A stretch of 64,000 nucleotides of DNA from an uncultured Paracoccaceae bacterium. Lineage in GTDB: Bacteria; Pseudomonadota; Alphaproteobacteria; Rhodobacterales; Rhodobacteraceae. Both the position numbers and the translations under genes were made by a program. Within the stretch, counting starts at the first letter, position 1. The number at the start of each line of letters is the position of its first letter. Shown here in pieces: positions 49,625 to 58,399 of this stretch. Under the pieces are notes generated by a model. It did not search any database, was not told the origin of the DNA, and saw only the letters and a list, made by a program, of their open reading frames with translations. Where the stretch lies: NCBI GenBank assembly GCA_937146765.1, contig CAKZRP010000037.1:1-64000 (forward strand), written 5' to 3'.

Positions 49625-49721
49625 ACGGGGGAGGGGGCGCTGCCCCCTCGGCGCCGGGGCGCCTCACCCCCGGGATATTTCTGAAAAGATGAAAGGAGTG
49701 TCTGAAGCGATCCGGGCACAA

Positions 49722-49756
49722 AAAAGCCGCGCAATCTCGGGATCTGCGCGGCTTTT
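49722..49756. terminator. Bidirectional terminator between the AsmA and phosphomannomutase genes
   Basis: 12-bp stem AAAAGCCGCGCA/TGCGCGGCTTTT with an 11-nt loop, between two convergent genes, flanked by A- and T-runs. Confidence 0.9.
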
Positions 49757-49774
49757 GGTTTTGTGTTGAACGGA

Positions 49775-51271
49775 TTAGATGCTCTGGTCGTATTCGCCGA
49801 CGCCGGGTTCGGTGCGGATCACCGCGTCGATATCGGCGAAGATGGAGCGCATCTCGGCCTCGCTTTCCGAGCTTTCGCAGACCACCACCAGGTTCGGGGT
49901 ATTGGAAGAGGCGCGCACCAGCCCCCAGGAGCCGTTGTCGAGGATGACACGGGCGCCGTTCACGGTGACGACCTCCTTGATCGCGCGGCCCGCCAGCGTC
50001 TCTCCGGCGGCGTGTTTGGCAACAAGCTTGTCCACCAGACGGGCGAGGATGTCGTATTTCTCGGTATCGGCGGCATAGGGCGACATGGTCGGGGTGGCCC
50101 AGGTCTTGGGCAGGGCCTTGCGCAGATCCGACATCTTCATGTCCGGGTTGCGGTCGAGCATCTTGCAGACCTCCACCGCCACCCGCATGCCGCAGTCATA
50201 GCCGCGGCCCACCGGTTCGGCGAGGAAGTAATGGCCGGATTTCTCGAACCCCGCGAGGGCGCCGATTTCCTTCACGCGGCGCTTCATGTGGCTGTGACCG
50301 GTCTTCCAATAATCCGCCTTGACGCCGTGCTTCTGCAGCTCCGGGTCTGAGGCAAAGAGGCCGGTGGATTTCACATCTGCAACAAATGTGGCATTGGGAT
50401 AAAGCTTCGACAGGTCGCGGGCCATGATCACGCCGACCTTGTCGGCGAAGATCTCCTCGCCCTCGTCGTCGACCACGCCACAGCGGTCGCCGTCGCCGTC
50501 GAACCCCAGCGCCAGATCGGCGCCGGACGCCTTTACGCTGTCGGACATATCGTGCAGCATTTCAAGGGCTTCGGGGTTGGGGTTATAGTGGGGGAACGTA
50601 TAGTCGAGCGCATTGTGGCTGGGCACGACCTCGACGCCGATCCGCTCGAAGATCTCGGGCGCAAAGGCAGAGGCGGTGCCATTGCCGGTGGCGCAGACCA
50701 CCTTGAGCGGGCGGCTCATCCGGAAGTCGCCGACGAGGTCCTGGATATAGGCCTCTTTCACTCCTTCAACAAATTCGTAGGATCCGCCATCGCGGCGTTC
50801 GCCCTCGCCGCCGAGCACGATGTCGCGCAGTTCCGCCATCTCGTCCGGGCCATGGGTCAGCGGGCGGTCAAAGCCCATCTTGACCCCGGTCCAGCCATTG
50901 GGGTTGTGGCTGGCGGTGACCATGGCAACCGCGGGCACATCGAGGTGGAACTGGGAGAAATAGGCCATGGGCGAGAGCGCCGGGCCGATGTCCTTCACCT
51001 TGATCCCGGCCTGCATCAGGCCAAGGATCAGCGCGTTCTTGATTGCCAGCGAATAGTCGCGGTAGTCGTTACCGACCGCGATCACCGGTGCGATGCCACG
51101 GCGGATCATCTGGGTGCCGAGGCCGAGACCGAGCGCGGTCATGCCGGGCAGGTTGATCTCCTCGGGGTATTTCCAGCGGGCGTCATATTCGCGAAAGCCG
51201 GTGGGCTTGATCATCGCGTCGCGCAGGAATTCCCAGGTGTTCGGGGTCACATCGGGCAGCGGTTTGGTCAT
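49775..51271 (-). CDS. Phosphomannomutase/phosphoglucomutase
   Basis: 498 residues, alpha-D-phosphohexomutase family. Phosphoserine loop TASHNPNGWTGVK, metal-binding DGDGDR, the sugar-binding loop near GFEKSGHYF and the phosphate-binding RASSNTPN. Interconverts mannose or glucose 6- and 1-phosphates, supplying GDP- or UDP-sugars for polysaccharide. The ATG at 51271 follows AAGGAACG; the ATG at 51301 is rejected. Last gene of the kpsT-kpsE-kdsA run, so the product probably feeds capsule synthesis. The exact sugar specificity is open. Confidence 0.92.
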   Translation of the reverse strand: MTKPLPDVTPNTWEFLRDAMIKPTGFREYDARWKYPEEINLPGMTALGLGLGTQMIRRGIAPVIAVGNDYRDYSLAIKNALILGLMQAGIKVKDIGPALSPMAYFSQFHLDVPAVAMVTASHNPNGWTGVKMGFDRPLTHGPDEMAELRDIVLGGEGERRDGGSYEFVEGVKEAYIQDLVGDFRMSRPLKVVCATGNGTASAFAPEIFERIGVEVVPSHNALDYTFPHYNPNPEALEMLHDMSDSVKASGADLALGFDGDGDRCGVVDDEGEEIFADKVGVIMARDLSKLYPNATFVADVKSTGLFASDPELQKHGVKADYWKTGHSHMKRRVKEIGALAGFEKSGHYFLAEPVGRGYDCGMRVAVEVCKMLDRNPDMKMSDLRKALPKTWATPTMSPYAADTEKYDILARLVDKLVAKHAAGETLAGRAIKEVVTVNGARVILDNGSWGLVRASSNTPNLVVVCESSESEAEMRSIFADIDAVIRTEPGVGEYDQSI

Positions 51272-51297
51272 GAGAAATACTCGTTCCTTCAGAAGAA

Positions 51298-52131
51298 TCA
51301 AATGCGGATCGGGTTGGCCTTGGCCAGCGCATCAAAAGCCATCAATGTATCAATCAAGTGTGGCATCTGGTCGAGGTAAATCATATTCGGCCCATCGGAG
51401 GGCGCATTGTCCGGATCCTCGTGGGTTTCGATGAAAACCGCGGCGATGCCCAAAGAAACGGCAGCCCGTGCCATCACCGGGGCAAATTCCCGCTGACCGC
51501 CGGAGGAGCCGCCCTGGCCGCCCGGTTGCTGCACCGAATGGGTGGCGTCCATCACCACGGGATAACCGGTCTGGGCCATGCGGGGCAGGCCGCGCATGTC
51601 GGCCACCAAGGCGTTGTAGCCAAAGGAGGTGCCGCGCTCGGTCAGAAGGATCTTGTCATTGCCGGTGCTGGCGACCTTGGAGACCACATTGTCCATATCC
51701 CAGGGGGCGAGGAACTGGCCCTTCTTGATGTTGACCGCCTTGCCGGTCTTGCCGGCGGCCAGCAGCATGTCGGTCTGACGGCACAGGAAGGCCGGGATCT
51801 GCAGGATATCGACCACGTCGCCGGCAATGCGGCATTGCTCCTCGGTGTGGACATCGGTCAGAACCGGCACGTCGAACATGTCACGCACGCCTGCCAGCAC
51901 CTCAAGCCCCTTGTCGATGCCGAGGCCGCGCTTGCCCGAGAGCGAGGTGCGGTTGGCCTTGTCGTAGGAGGCCTTGAAGACGAACTGTGCGCCAGCGGCG
52001 TCGCAGACTTCTTTCATCTTGCCGGCAATCATCTGCGCGTGATCGGCGCTTTCCAATTGGCAGGGTCCGGCGATGACGGTCAGCGGACAGTCATTGCCGA
52101 TGGTGAGACCATGGATGTCGATTTTTTTCAT
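51298..52131 (-). CDS. kdsA: 3-deoxy-8-phosphooctulonate synthase
   Basis: Condenses arabinose 5-phosphate with phosphoenolpyruvate to Kdo 8-phosphate. 277 residues of the (beta/alpha)8 DAHP/KDO family: TVIAGPCQLES, FKASYDKANRTS, then QIPAFLCRQTDML, TERGTSFGY and MDATHSVQQPGG. The start is the ATG at 52131, only four bp after the kpsE stop. Kdo is the linker of group 2-type capsules, so clustering with capsule export genes is meaningful. Confidence 0.96.
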   Translation of the reverse strand: MKKIDIHGLTIGNDCPLTVIAGPCQLESADHAQMIAGKMKEVCDAAGAQFVFKASYDKANRTSLSGKRGLGIDKGLEVLAGVRDMFDVPVLTDVHTEEQCRIAGDVVDILQIPAFLCRQTDMLLAAGKTGKAVNIKKGQFLAPWDMDNVVSKVASTGNDKILLTERGTSFGYNALVADMRGLPRMAQTGYPVVMDATHSVQQPGGQGGSSGGQREFAPVMARAAVSLGIAAVFIETHEDPDNAPSDGPNMIYLDQMPHLIDTLMAFDALAKANPIRI

Positions 52132-52135
52132 AAGC

Positions 52136-53929
52136 TTACGAAGAGACCTGTTCCCGAAGAATGGATGCCGTGAGGGCACACATCAGGTAGATACCGGAAA
52201 AGATCAAGAATGCCAAAATCGTATTTTCGAACTTGCGCGGATAGGAGGGCGTGTCGGCAGGAACCGGCTCGACCGCGGTGGTGAGGTAGCGCACCTGGCG
52301 GTTGGCCTCCATCCGGGTCTGCTCCACCTGCTGCAGCGCCGATTGCAGCATCATGTCGCGGGTGGCGAGGTCCGCCTGGGCCATCTGGATCTGCACCGAG
52401 AGCGCGGCGAGGGAGTTTTCGCCCTGCGAGGCATCGGTCATGCGCTCGTTGAGGTCGCCGATCAGCGATTCCAGCCGCTTGATGTCGGCGGCGGTGCCCT
52501 CCACCTTGGCCTGGTTCGGGCGGGTGTTGTCCTGCAGCGCCGCGAGTTCGAGGCGTTTTTGCTGCAATTGCAGTTCGAAGGTGTTGATCTGGCTGCGCAG
52601 CGAGGCGATCACCCCTTCGGGATCCAGCACCGAACCTTGTTGCTGCAGCCGCACAAGCTGGGACTGGGCATCGCGGCGCTGCTGTTCAGCCACGGCCAGG
52701 GCCTCCTCGGCATCGCCGACTGAATCGGCGCGCTTCTGCTCGGAGAGGTGGTTCACCTTCTCCTGAGCGTAAGAGACCAGACGCCGGGAAAACTCCGCCG
52801 CGATCTCGGGCTCGGCGGCGGAGACCTCGAGCCGGATAACGCCCTCGGTCGGATCATAGCCGATCTTCACGTTGCGGGCGTAGATCTTGTAGGCTTCGTC
52901 GTTGCTTGCCCCGGGGTCGAGCCGTTGGATCGGATCGATCCAATCCTGCGTGAAGTGGGCGCGGAACCCGGCTTCCTCGTCGAGGCGGCGCATGGCTTCC
53001 TTGGAGTTCAGGTAGGCTTGGACCGCGATCGAATCCTGGCTGGTGGCGAATTGGGTGCCACTGAGCAGACCGCCAAAGCCGGAGGTGCCGGAGGCATCCG
53101 CCTTCAGCACCAGGAATTCCGAATGCGAGGAATACATCGGCGTCGCGACTTCGTAGTAATAATAGCCGGCCACAAAGGTCGGTATCATCACGAAGGCCGC
53201 GAGCCGGGCGGAGAGCAGCCCCATCTTGCGGCGGCGGCGGCGGGCAATGTCGCGCTGGATGGAGCGGATCTCGCGCTCGCGTCGTTGAGCCGGGCTCAGC
53301 GCCTCGCCTCCGGCGGGTGCGGGCAGGGCCTTTGGGCCGCCCGCTCCCTGCGGCTGCCCCGAGGGCAGGGTTTGCGGCATTCTCTGCGGCAGCGCATCGC
53401 TCTTGGCTGGGACCGGGGCGCGGGTGCTTTGCGGCACCACCAGCTCCAGCATATTGGCCCGTTTGAAGGGATCGATGCCGCGCTGGCGCAGCAGGCGCAC
53501 CGCGTCGTAATCGGAGGTGGCGGGCAGGTCGTGCTTCTGCGCCACCCGGCGGGCGAGGCGCAGCTGGCGTCCGGTCAGGCCTTCGCGCTTGATGTCTTCG
53601 AGATCGGTGGAGGCGGCGACCTCCGCGGCGGAGCTGACTTCGCCGCTGCGGGAAACCGGAGCCGGATCGGGGTCTTGCGGGGCGGTGGCGGCAGTGGTGG
53701 CGCGCGCCTGTTGGGCAGCCTCGGCATTGTCCTCGGGGCGCGGCGCAGGGCGCAGGCGGTTCAGCTCCGTCACCGCACCGGAGAGGGCTGCGCGCGAGGG
53801 GGTCGCATCAGCGGCGGGGGCCGCGGCAGGGACGACCTGCGGCGGCGGCACCGCGCGCGCGGCCGGCTCCCCCGCAGCGGTGGGGCTGCGGCGGATGCGG
53901 AACTTCTTAGCCTTGGGTTTCGTAGTCAT
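52136..53929 (-). CDS. kpsE: Capsule polysaccharide export inner-membrane protein (KpsE-like)
   Basis: 597 residues, polysaccharide co-polymerase fold. An unusual 235-residue N-terminal region precedes the first membrane helix (about 238-258). It is Ala/Pro-rich but holds an ordered island at 108-165 (DLEDIKREGLTGRQLRLARRVAQKHDLPATSDYDAVRLLRQRGIDPFKRANMLELV). Then a periplasmic coiled coil (about 385-540) and a second membrane helix (about 569-591). It bridges the KpsMT pump to an outer-membrane exporter. The ATG at 53929 overlaps kpsT by 23 bp. Confidence 0.9.
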   Translation of the reverse strand: MTTKPKAKKFRIRRSPTAAGEPAARAVPPPQVVPAAAPAADATPSRAALSGAVTELNRLRPAPRPEDNAEAAQQARATTAATAPQDPDPAPVSRSGEVSSAAEVAASTDLEDIKREGLTGRQLRLARRVAQKHDLPATSDYDAVRLLRQRGIDPFKRANMLELVVPQSTRAPVPAKSDALPQRMPQTLPSGQPQGAGGPKALPAPAGGEALSPAQRREREIRSIQRDIARRRRRKMGLLSARLAAFVMIPTFVAGYYYYEVATPMYSSHSEFLVLKADASGTSGFGGLLSGTQFATSQDSIAVQAYLNSKEAMRRLDEEAGFRAHFTQDWIDPIQRLDPGASNDEAYKIYARNVKIGYDPTEGVIRLEVSAAEPEIAAEFSRRLVSYAQEKVNHLSEQKRADSVGDAEEALAVAEQQRRDAQSQLVRLQQQGSVLDPEGVIASLRSQINTFELQLQQKRLELAALQDNTRPNQAKVEGTAADIKRLESLIGDLNERMTDASQGENSLAALSVQIQMAQADLATRDMMLQSALQQVEQTRMEANRQVRYLTTAVEPVPADTPSYPRKFENTILAFLIFSGIYLMCALTASILREQVSS

Positions 53930-54566
53930 AGAGCTGCTTCGCTTCTTCCAAGGTTTCAAACATAAGGAGCTGCCCGTTCATCAGCACCGCGGCGGAGTTG
54001 GCGAATTTCTCCAGCGTCCGCGGCTGGTGCGAGACGATCACGATGGTGGTGGTCTCCAGCCGCTCCTGCAGGATCGAACCGGCCTTGCGGTTGAACTCCA
54101 CATCGGTGGAACTGGGCATGCCCTCGTCAATCAGATAGATGTCAAAATCCAGCGCCAGCATCAACGCGAATGAAAACCGCGATTTCATCCCCGAGGAATA
54201 GGTGCCGAGCGGTTGGTCGAAATATTCGCCGAGGCCACAGAGCCAGCGGCAGTAAGATTCCACGTAATCGGGGTCCAGCCCGTAAAGGCGGGCGATGTAG
54301 CGGGAATTGTCCATCGCGGAGAGGCGGTTCACCACCCCCCCCATGAAGCCGAGCGGAAAGGAGATCTTGCAGCCGCGGTAAATCTCGCCTTCGTCCGGTT
54401 TTTCCAGCCCCGCCATCATGTTGATCAGGGTCGTCTTGCCGGTGCCATTGGGCGCGAGAATGCCAAGCGAGGTGCCGAGGCTCACCTGAAAGGAGACTCC
54501 GTCCAGGATCACCTTGCGCTGGGTCCCGGTCCAGAAGGATTTGCTGACGTTCACGAATTCCAACAT
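53907..54566 (-). CDS. kpsT: Capsule/polysaccharide export ABC transporter ATPase (KpsT-like)
   Basis: 219 residues. Walker A reads APNGTGKTT at 38-46 (the first glycine is Ala), the signature is YSSGMKSR, and Walker B ends in IDEG. The phrase GTSLGILAPNGTGKTTLINMMAGLEKPDEG and the absence of a long C-terminal domain fit KpsT/Wzt group 2-like pumps. No KpsM permease is adjacent in the window. It is the first gene of the kpsT-kpsE-kdsA-mutase operon and overlaps kpsE by 23 bp. Confidence 0.93.
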   Translation of the reverse strand: MLEFVNVSKSFWTGTQRKVILDGVSFQVSLGTSLGILAPNGTGKTTLINMMAGLEKPDEGEIYRGCKISFPLGFMGGVVNRLSAMDNSRYIARLYGLDPDYVESYCRWLCGLGEYFDQPLGTYSSGMKSRFSFALMLALDFDIYLIDEGMPSSTDVEFNRKAGSILQERLETTTIVIVSHQPRTLEKFANSAAVLMNGQLLMFETLEEAKQLYDYETQG

Positions 54567-54767
54567 TGCCCGATCAGTCTGTCGTCTTCAGCCTCATTGC
54601 GTGACAGCGGCAGGAACTTGCACGCTGTCGGTCTCAGTGTCGTTTCCAGGGGCGGTAGGCACGGTGCCGCGCCCCGTCTGCCGGGATCAAAGCCCGTCCT
54701 ATGCCTGTCTTTCGAGGCCTAACACAGGATCGTTAACGCTTTACGCGGTGAATTGGGCGCAAATATG

Positions 54768-54777
54768 TCAAATTTGA
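54768..54777. promoter_or_regulatory. AT-rich palindrome in the kpsT/UDG divergent spacer
   Basis: TCAAATTTGA is a perfect 10-bp palindrome in an AT-rich patch. A CGTTAACG palindrome lies at 54731-54738. Candidate operators for kpsT or the UDG gene; low specificity. Confidence 0.3.
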
Positions 54778-54862
54778 TTGATGCCGAGCCATCGCGCCGC
54801 ATCTGTGGACATGCGGGCCCGGGGCAGTCACAACAGGATACGAGGTTTTCGAAAAGGCGACA

Positions 54863-55462
54863 ATGGCGTCGATCTTGGATTTAAAACAACGGATTGCCGC
54901 CTGTCGGCTCTGCGCGGAGCGGTTTGCCCTGTCGCAAACCGCCCATAAACCACGTCCGGTGGTCTGGTTCCGCCCCGAGGCGCGGATTCTGATTGCCGGT
55001 CAGGCGCCGGGGGCGCGGGTGCAGGAAAGTGGTAAACCATTTACCGACCGCTCTGGGGATCGGCTGCGCGACTGGCTGGGTATTTCGGAAGCCGAATTTT
55101 ACGATCAATCCCGGGTGGCGATCGTGCCGATGGCGTTTTGCTTTCCCGGCTATGATGCCAAGGGCGCGGATCTGCCGCCACCGCCGATCTGCGGTCAGAC
55201 CTGGCATGGGCAGGTGATGGCGGCGCTGCCGGGGTTGCGGTTGCGGATCCTGGTGGGGGGCGCCGCCCATCGCTATCACCTCGGCACCCGCAAGGGCGTG
55301 ACCGAGGTGGTGAAGGGCTGGCGCGATCTACCGGAGGGGGTCTTTGCCTTGCCACATCCGTCCTGGCGCAATACGGGTTGGCTGAAACGCAATCCCTGGT
55401 TCGAGGCGGAGCTCCTGCCTGCCCTGCGCGCCCGGGTGAAGGAGTTGATGGACGATGACTGA
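54863..55462 (+). CDS. Uracil-DNA glycosylase family protein
   Basis: 199 residues, UDG-like superfamily. The N-terminus (IAACRLCAERFAL) resembles the cysteine-bearing start of family 4/5 enzymes, but only two cysteines are visible (C15 and C18), so the Fe-S cluster is doubtful. Motif 1 IAGQAPGARVQESGKPFTDRSGDRLRDWLG is clear, and motif 2 is LPHPSWRN. Could be a DNA repair glycosylase or a related hydrolase of unknown specificity. AAGG precedes the ATG. Overlaps the SseB gene by 8 bp. Confidence 0.85.
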   Translation: MASILDLKQRIAACRLCAERFALSQTAHKPRPVVWFRPEARILIAGQAPGARVQESGKPFTDRSGDRLRDWLGISEAEFYDQSRVAIVPMAFCFPGYDAKGADLPPPPICGQTWHGQVMAALPGLRLRILVGGAAHRYHLGTRKGVTEVVKGWRDLPEGVFALPHPSWRNTGWLKRNPWFEAELLPALRARVKELMDDD

Positions 55463-56246
55463 GATGACCCCGCTGGACCTGGCCCATGCCGCGATGGAGG
55501 CCGCGCCCGAGGATGACGCCGCGCGGCTGCGGTTCTTCGAGCGGCTGGCGGACAGCGAGCTGTTCATTCTGCTCGACAAGGAGCCGGAGGGCGACCGCAT
55601 CAGCCCGGATGTCTTTGAAACCGGCGAGGGGCAATTTGTTCTGGTCTTTGACCGCGAGGAGCGGCTGGCTCAGTTCGCCAACCGGATCGTGCCCTATGCG
55701 GCCCTGTCGGGGCGGGTGATCGCACAGATGCTGGCGGGGCAGGGCATTGGCCTTGGGGTGAACCTCGAGGTGGCGCCCTCGTCGATCCTGATCCCGGCGG
55801 AGGCGATGGGCTGGCTGGCGGACATGCTCGCCCATGCGCCCGGCGAGGTGGAGGCGGCGATTGTCGAGGTGCATCCGCCACGCGGTCTGCCGGAAGTGCT
55901 GCTGACGGCGCTTGATGCCAAGCTCGCCACGGCGGGTGGTCTGGCCAAGATGGCCTATCTGGCGGCGGTCACCTACGAGGGCGGTGGCAGTGGCCATCTT
56001 CTGGCCTTCATCGGTGCGGCAGAAGGGGCCGAGCCCGCGCTTGCCAAGGCAGCGGGTGAGGCGCTGACCTTCTCCGGCATCGAGGCGGGCGCGCTGGATG
56101 TGGGATTCTTCGCCGCCAGCGCGGAAATCTCCGGGCGACTTGCACGGGTGGGCCTGCGCTTTGACTTGCCGGAGCCGGACCGGGCGCAGACCTATCATCC
56201 GCAGATCCCTGGCTCGGACCCGGCCAAGCCACCGCGCCTGAAGTAG
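55455..56246 (+). CDS. SseB family protein
   Basis: 263 residues containing the SseB N-terminal domain: ARLRFFERLADSELFILLDKEPEGD, then GQFVLVFDREERLAQFA and a conserved GRVIAQMLAGQGIGLGVNL. SseB-domain proteins include enhanced serine-sensitivity proteins and, in Salmonella, a translocon chaperone; the name does not imply type III secretion here. The second half (about 150-263) is uncharacterised. It follows the UDG gene with an 8-bp overlap. Confidence 0.85.
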   Translation: MTEMTPLDLAHAAMEAAPEDDAARLRFFERLADSELFILLDKEPEGDRISPDVFETGEGQFVLVFDREERLAQFANRIVPYAALSGRVIAQMLAGQGIGLGVNLEVAPSSILIPAEAMGWLADMLAHAPGEVEAAIVEVHPPRGLPEVLLTALDAKLATAGGLAKMAYLAAVTYEGGGSGHLLAFIGAAEGAEPALAKAAGEALTFSGIEAGALDVGFFAASAEISGRLARVGLRFDLPEPDRAQTYHPQIPGSDPAKPPRLK

Positions 56247-56335
56247 CGGGATCATTTCGGGAGAGAGGGGGCGCTCCCGCCCGTCCCCTGTCCGCGGGTG
56301 CCCCGCGCACCGGGGCCAGTTGGGGTCGACGGCGC

Positions 56336-56365
56336 GCCTCGCGTCCCCAGAAGGGGACGCGAGGC
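56336..56365. repeat. Perfect 13-bp hairpin between convergent genes
   Basis: GCCTCGCGTCCCC/GGGGACGCGAGGC arms with a 4-nt loop AGAA, no T-run. Located between SseB and the GST gene. Similar in type to the hairpin at 24467-24510. Confidence 0.8.
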
Positions 56366-56470
56366 CGGGCCCAACGCCGCCAAGGGGTCCCTGCCGCAGG
56401 CAGGCCACCTGCGGGGGCGGGAGCCCCCCTCGGGTCTGGATGCCGCGCCTGTCGGACGCGCAACGAAAAA

Positions 56471-56495
56471 GACCGCGCAGGCGGGCTGCGCGGTC
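56471..56495 (-). terminator. Rho-independent terminator of the GST gene
   Basis: 9-bp stem GACCGCGCA/TGCGCGGTC, loop GCCCGCC on the minus strand, then TTTTTC. Confidence 0.85.
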
Positions 56496-56524
56496 CTGTG
56501 GGGTGGGCCATGGAGGCGCGTGAG

Positions 56525-57397
56525 TTACTCCGCCGCTTCCAGCTTGTCCTGTGTTCTGGTTTCGAAATCCGTCGCCGCGTGACGTTCGCGCAGTTGCGAG
56601 GACAGCTCGCCAAAGGCGCGGTTCACCATGCGGCCGCGCTGCACCGCCGGGCGGGCGTCGATTGCCTTGGCCCAGCGGACCACATGCTCGTAGCTTGCCA
56701 CATCGAGGAACTCGGCCGCGTCATAGAGGCGCCCCAGCACCAGTTGGCCATACCAGGGCCAGATCGCGATATCGGCGATGGAATAATCCTCGCCCGCGAT
56801 AAAGGTCTTGGTCGCGAGCTCCAGGTTCAGCACGTCAAGCTGACGCTTCGCTTCCATCGAGAAGCGGTTGATCGCATATTCAAACTTCTCCGGCGCATAG
56901 GCGTAAAAATGGCCAAAGCCACCGCCGAGATAGGGCGCGGAGCCCATCTGCCAGAACAGCCAGTTCAGCACCTCGGTCCGGGCGGCACCCTCCTTCGGCA
57001 GGAAATGGCCAAACTTCTCGGCCAGATGCATCAGGATCGAGGCGCTCTCGAACACGCGGACCGGCTCGCCGCCGGATCGGTCATGCAGCGCCGGGATCTT
57101 GGAGTTCGGGTTGATCTCCACAAAGCCGGAGCCGAACTGGTCGCCCTCGCCGATGTTGATCAGCCAGGCATCATATTCCGCGCCCGTCTCGCCTGCAGCC
57201 AGAAGCTCCTCCAGCATCACGGTGACCTTCACCCCGTTGGGCGTCGCCAGCGAATAGAGCTGGAAGGGATGATCCCCCACCGGCAGTTCCTTGTCATGGG
57301 TGGCCCCGGCAATGGGTCGGTTGATGGAGGCAAACTTGCCGCCGCTTTCCTGGTCCCAGGTCCAGACCTTCGGAGGGGTATAGGTCGTATCGCTCAT
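56525..57397 (-). CDS. yghU: Glutathione-dependent disulfide-bond oxidoreductase (YghU-type GST)
   Basis: 290 residues, nearly colinear with E. coli YghU: TYTPPKVWTWDQESGGKFASINRPIAG, then TPNGVKVTVMLEELLAAG, FVEINPNSKIPALHD, FESASILMHLAEKFGHFLP and GGGFGHFYAYAPEKFEYAINRF. YghU binds two glutathiones and reduces disulfides or organic peroxides. The start is the ATG at 57397, with GAGG upstream. Ends at a clear terminator. Confidence 0.95.
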   Translation of the reverse strand: MSDTTYTPPKVWTWDQESGGKFASINRPIAGATHDKELPVGDHPFQLYSLATPNGVKVTVMLEELLAAGETGAEYDAWLINIGEGDQFGSGFVEINPNSKIPALHDRSGGEPVRVFESASILMHLAEKFGHFLPKEGAARTEVLNWLFWQMGSAPYLGGGFGHFYAYAPEKFEYAINRFSMEAKRQLDVLNLELATKTFIAGEDYSIADIAIWPWYGQLVLGRLYDAAEFLDVASYEHVVRWAKAIDARPAVQRGRMVNRAFGELSSQLRERHAATDFETRTQDKLEAAE

Positions 57398-57619
57398 GGA
57401 GGGCCTCTTTCTTCCCGTGTCAGTTGGATGAGACGCGGCCCGTTTGGCGGCGCCTTCACTCAGGTAGGGACGATAGAGAAAATTCCAATGACTGGAAGGT
57501 CTGGGGCGATAAATTTTCCGGGATGGGGTGTGAATGGGGCCGCGCGCCGCGATCAGGTGGTTTCTATTTTGCCGAAGACAGGTATCAAGGAGCAAAGCCC
57601 GAACATGAAAGAAGGCCCG

Positions 57620-58399
57620 ATGCCCAAGACTGAAAAACCACCCCTGCTGGCGGTGCTGATCGATGCGGACAATATCTCCGCCAAATATGCCGAAGCGATG
57701 TTCGAGGAGATCGCCTCGCTTGGAGAGGCGAGCATCCGGCGCATCTATGGCGATTTCTCGGGCGGCGGCCCGCAGGGCTGGAGCAAGGATAAGCTCGCCG
57801 CCTATGCCATTGTTCCCCATCAGCAATTTGCCAATACCACTGGCAAGAACGCCAGCGATATCGCGCTGGTGATCGACGCGATGGACATTCTGCATTCGGG
57901 GCGGTTTGACGGCTTTGTGCTGATTTCCTCGGATAGCGATTTCACCCGCCTCGCGAGCCGCATTCGCGAGCAGGGGCTGGACGTCTACGGCATGGGGATG
58001 CGCAAGACCCCGGCGGCCTTTGTCAAAGCCTGCAAGCGGTTCATCTATGTCGAGAATCTGATGAACGAAGCGCCGAAGGTGCAAAAGCCCAAACCCAAAC
58101 CGCAGGAGGATCAGCCACAGGCCAGCGCGCCCGCCGCGCCGCAGGTTCCGCAAGACGACCAGGCCCCGGCAGAGCTGGTCGATCCGCAAAAGCTGGTGTT
58201 GCGCGCGATGGAGTCGATCAGCCAGGAGGACGAGTGGTTCTCCCTTGGGCAGATCGGCCAGTATATCACCGCCTCGAACCCGGATTTTGACACCCGCAGC
58301 TATGGCAAGCGCAAGCTCTCCGATCTGATTGCCACCATGAAGATCCTCGAGACCAAGCTGGGCGAGGGCAACCAGCTCTTGGTGCGCAGGCTCGACTGA
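57620..58399 (+). CDS. NYN domain protein with C-terminal OST-HTH/LOTUS domain
   Basis: 259 residues. NYN (PIN-like nuclease) domain about 8-150: LLAVLIDADNISAKYAEAMFEEI with the catalytic aspartate, KNASDIALVIDAMDILHSG, and ISSDSDFTRLASRIREQGLDVYGMG. A Lys/Pro/Gln-rich linker follows (about 155-190). The C-terminal LOTUS domain (about 195-259) reads LVLRAMESISQEDEWFSLGQIGQYITASNPDF. A putative endoribonuclease with RNA-binding module. Start uncertain: an ATG at 57605 has a better but more distant AAGGAG. Overlaps the next gene by 1 bp. Confidence 0.9.
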   Translation: MPKTEKPPLLAVLIDADNISAKYAEAMFEEIASLGEASIRRIYGDFSGGGPQGWSKDKLAAYAIVPHQQFANTTGKNASDIALVIDAMDILHSGRFDGFVLISSDSDFTRLASRIREQGLDVYGMGMRKTPAAFVKACKRFIYVENLMNEAPKVQKPKPKPQEDQPQASAPAAPQVPQDDQAPAELVDPQKLVLRAMESISQEDEWFSLGQIGQYITASNPDFDTRSYGKRKLSDLIATMKILETKLGEGNQLLVRRLD

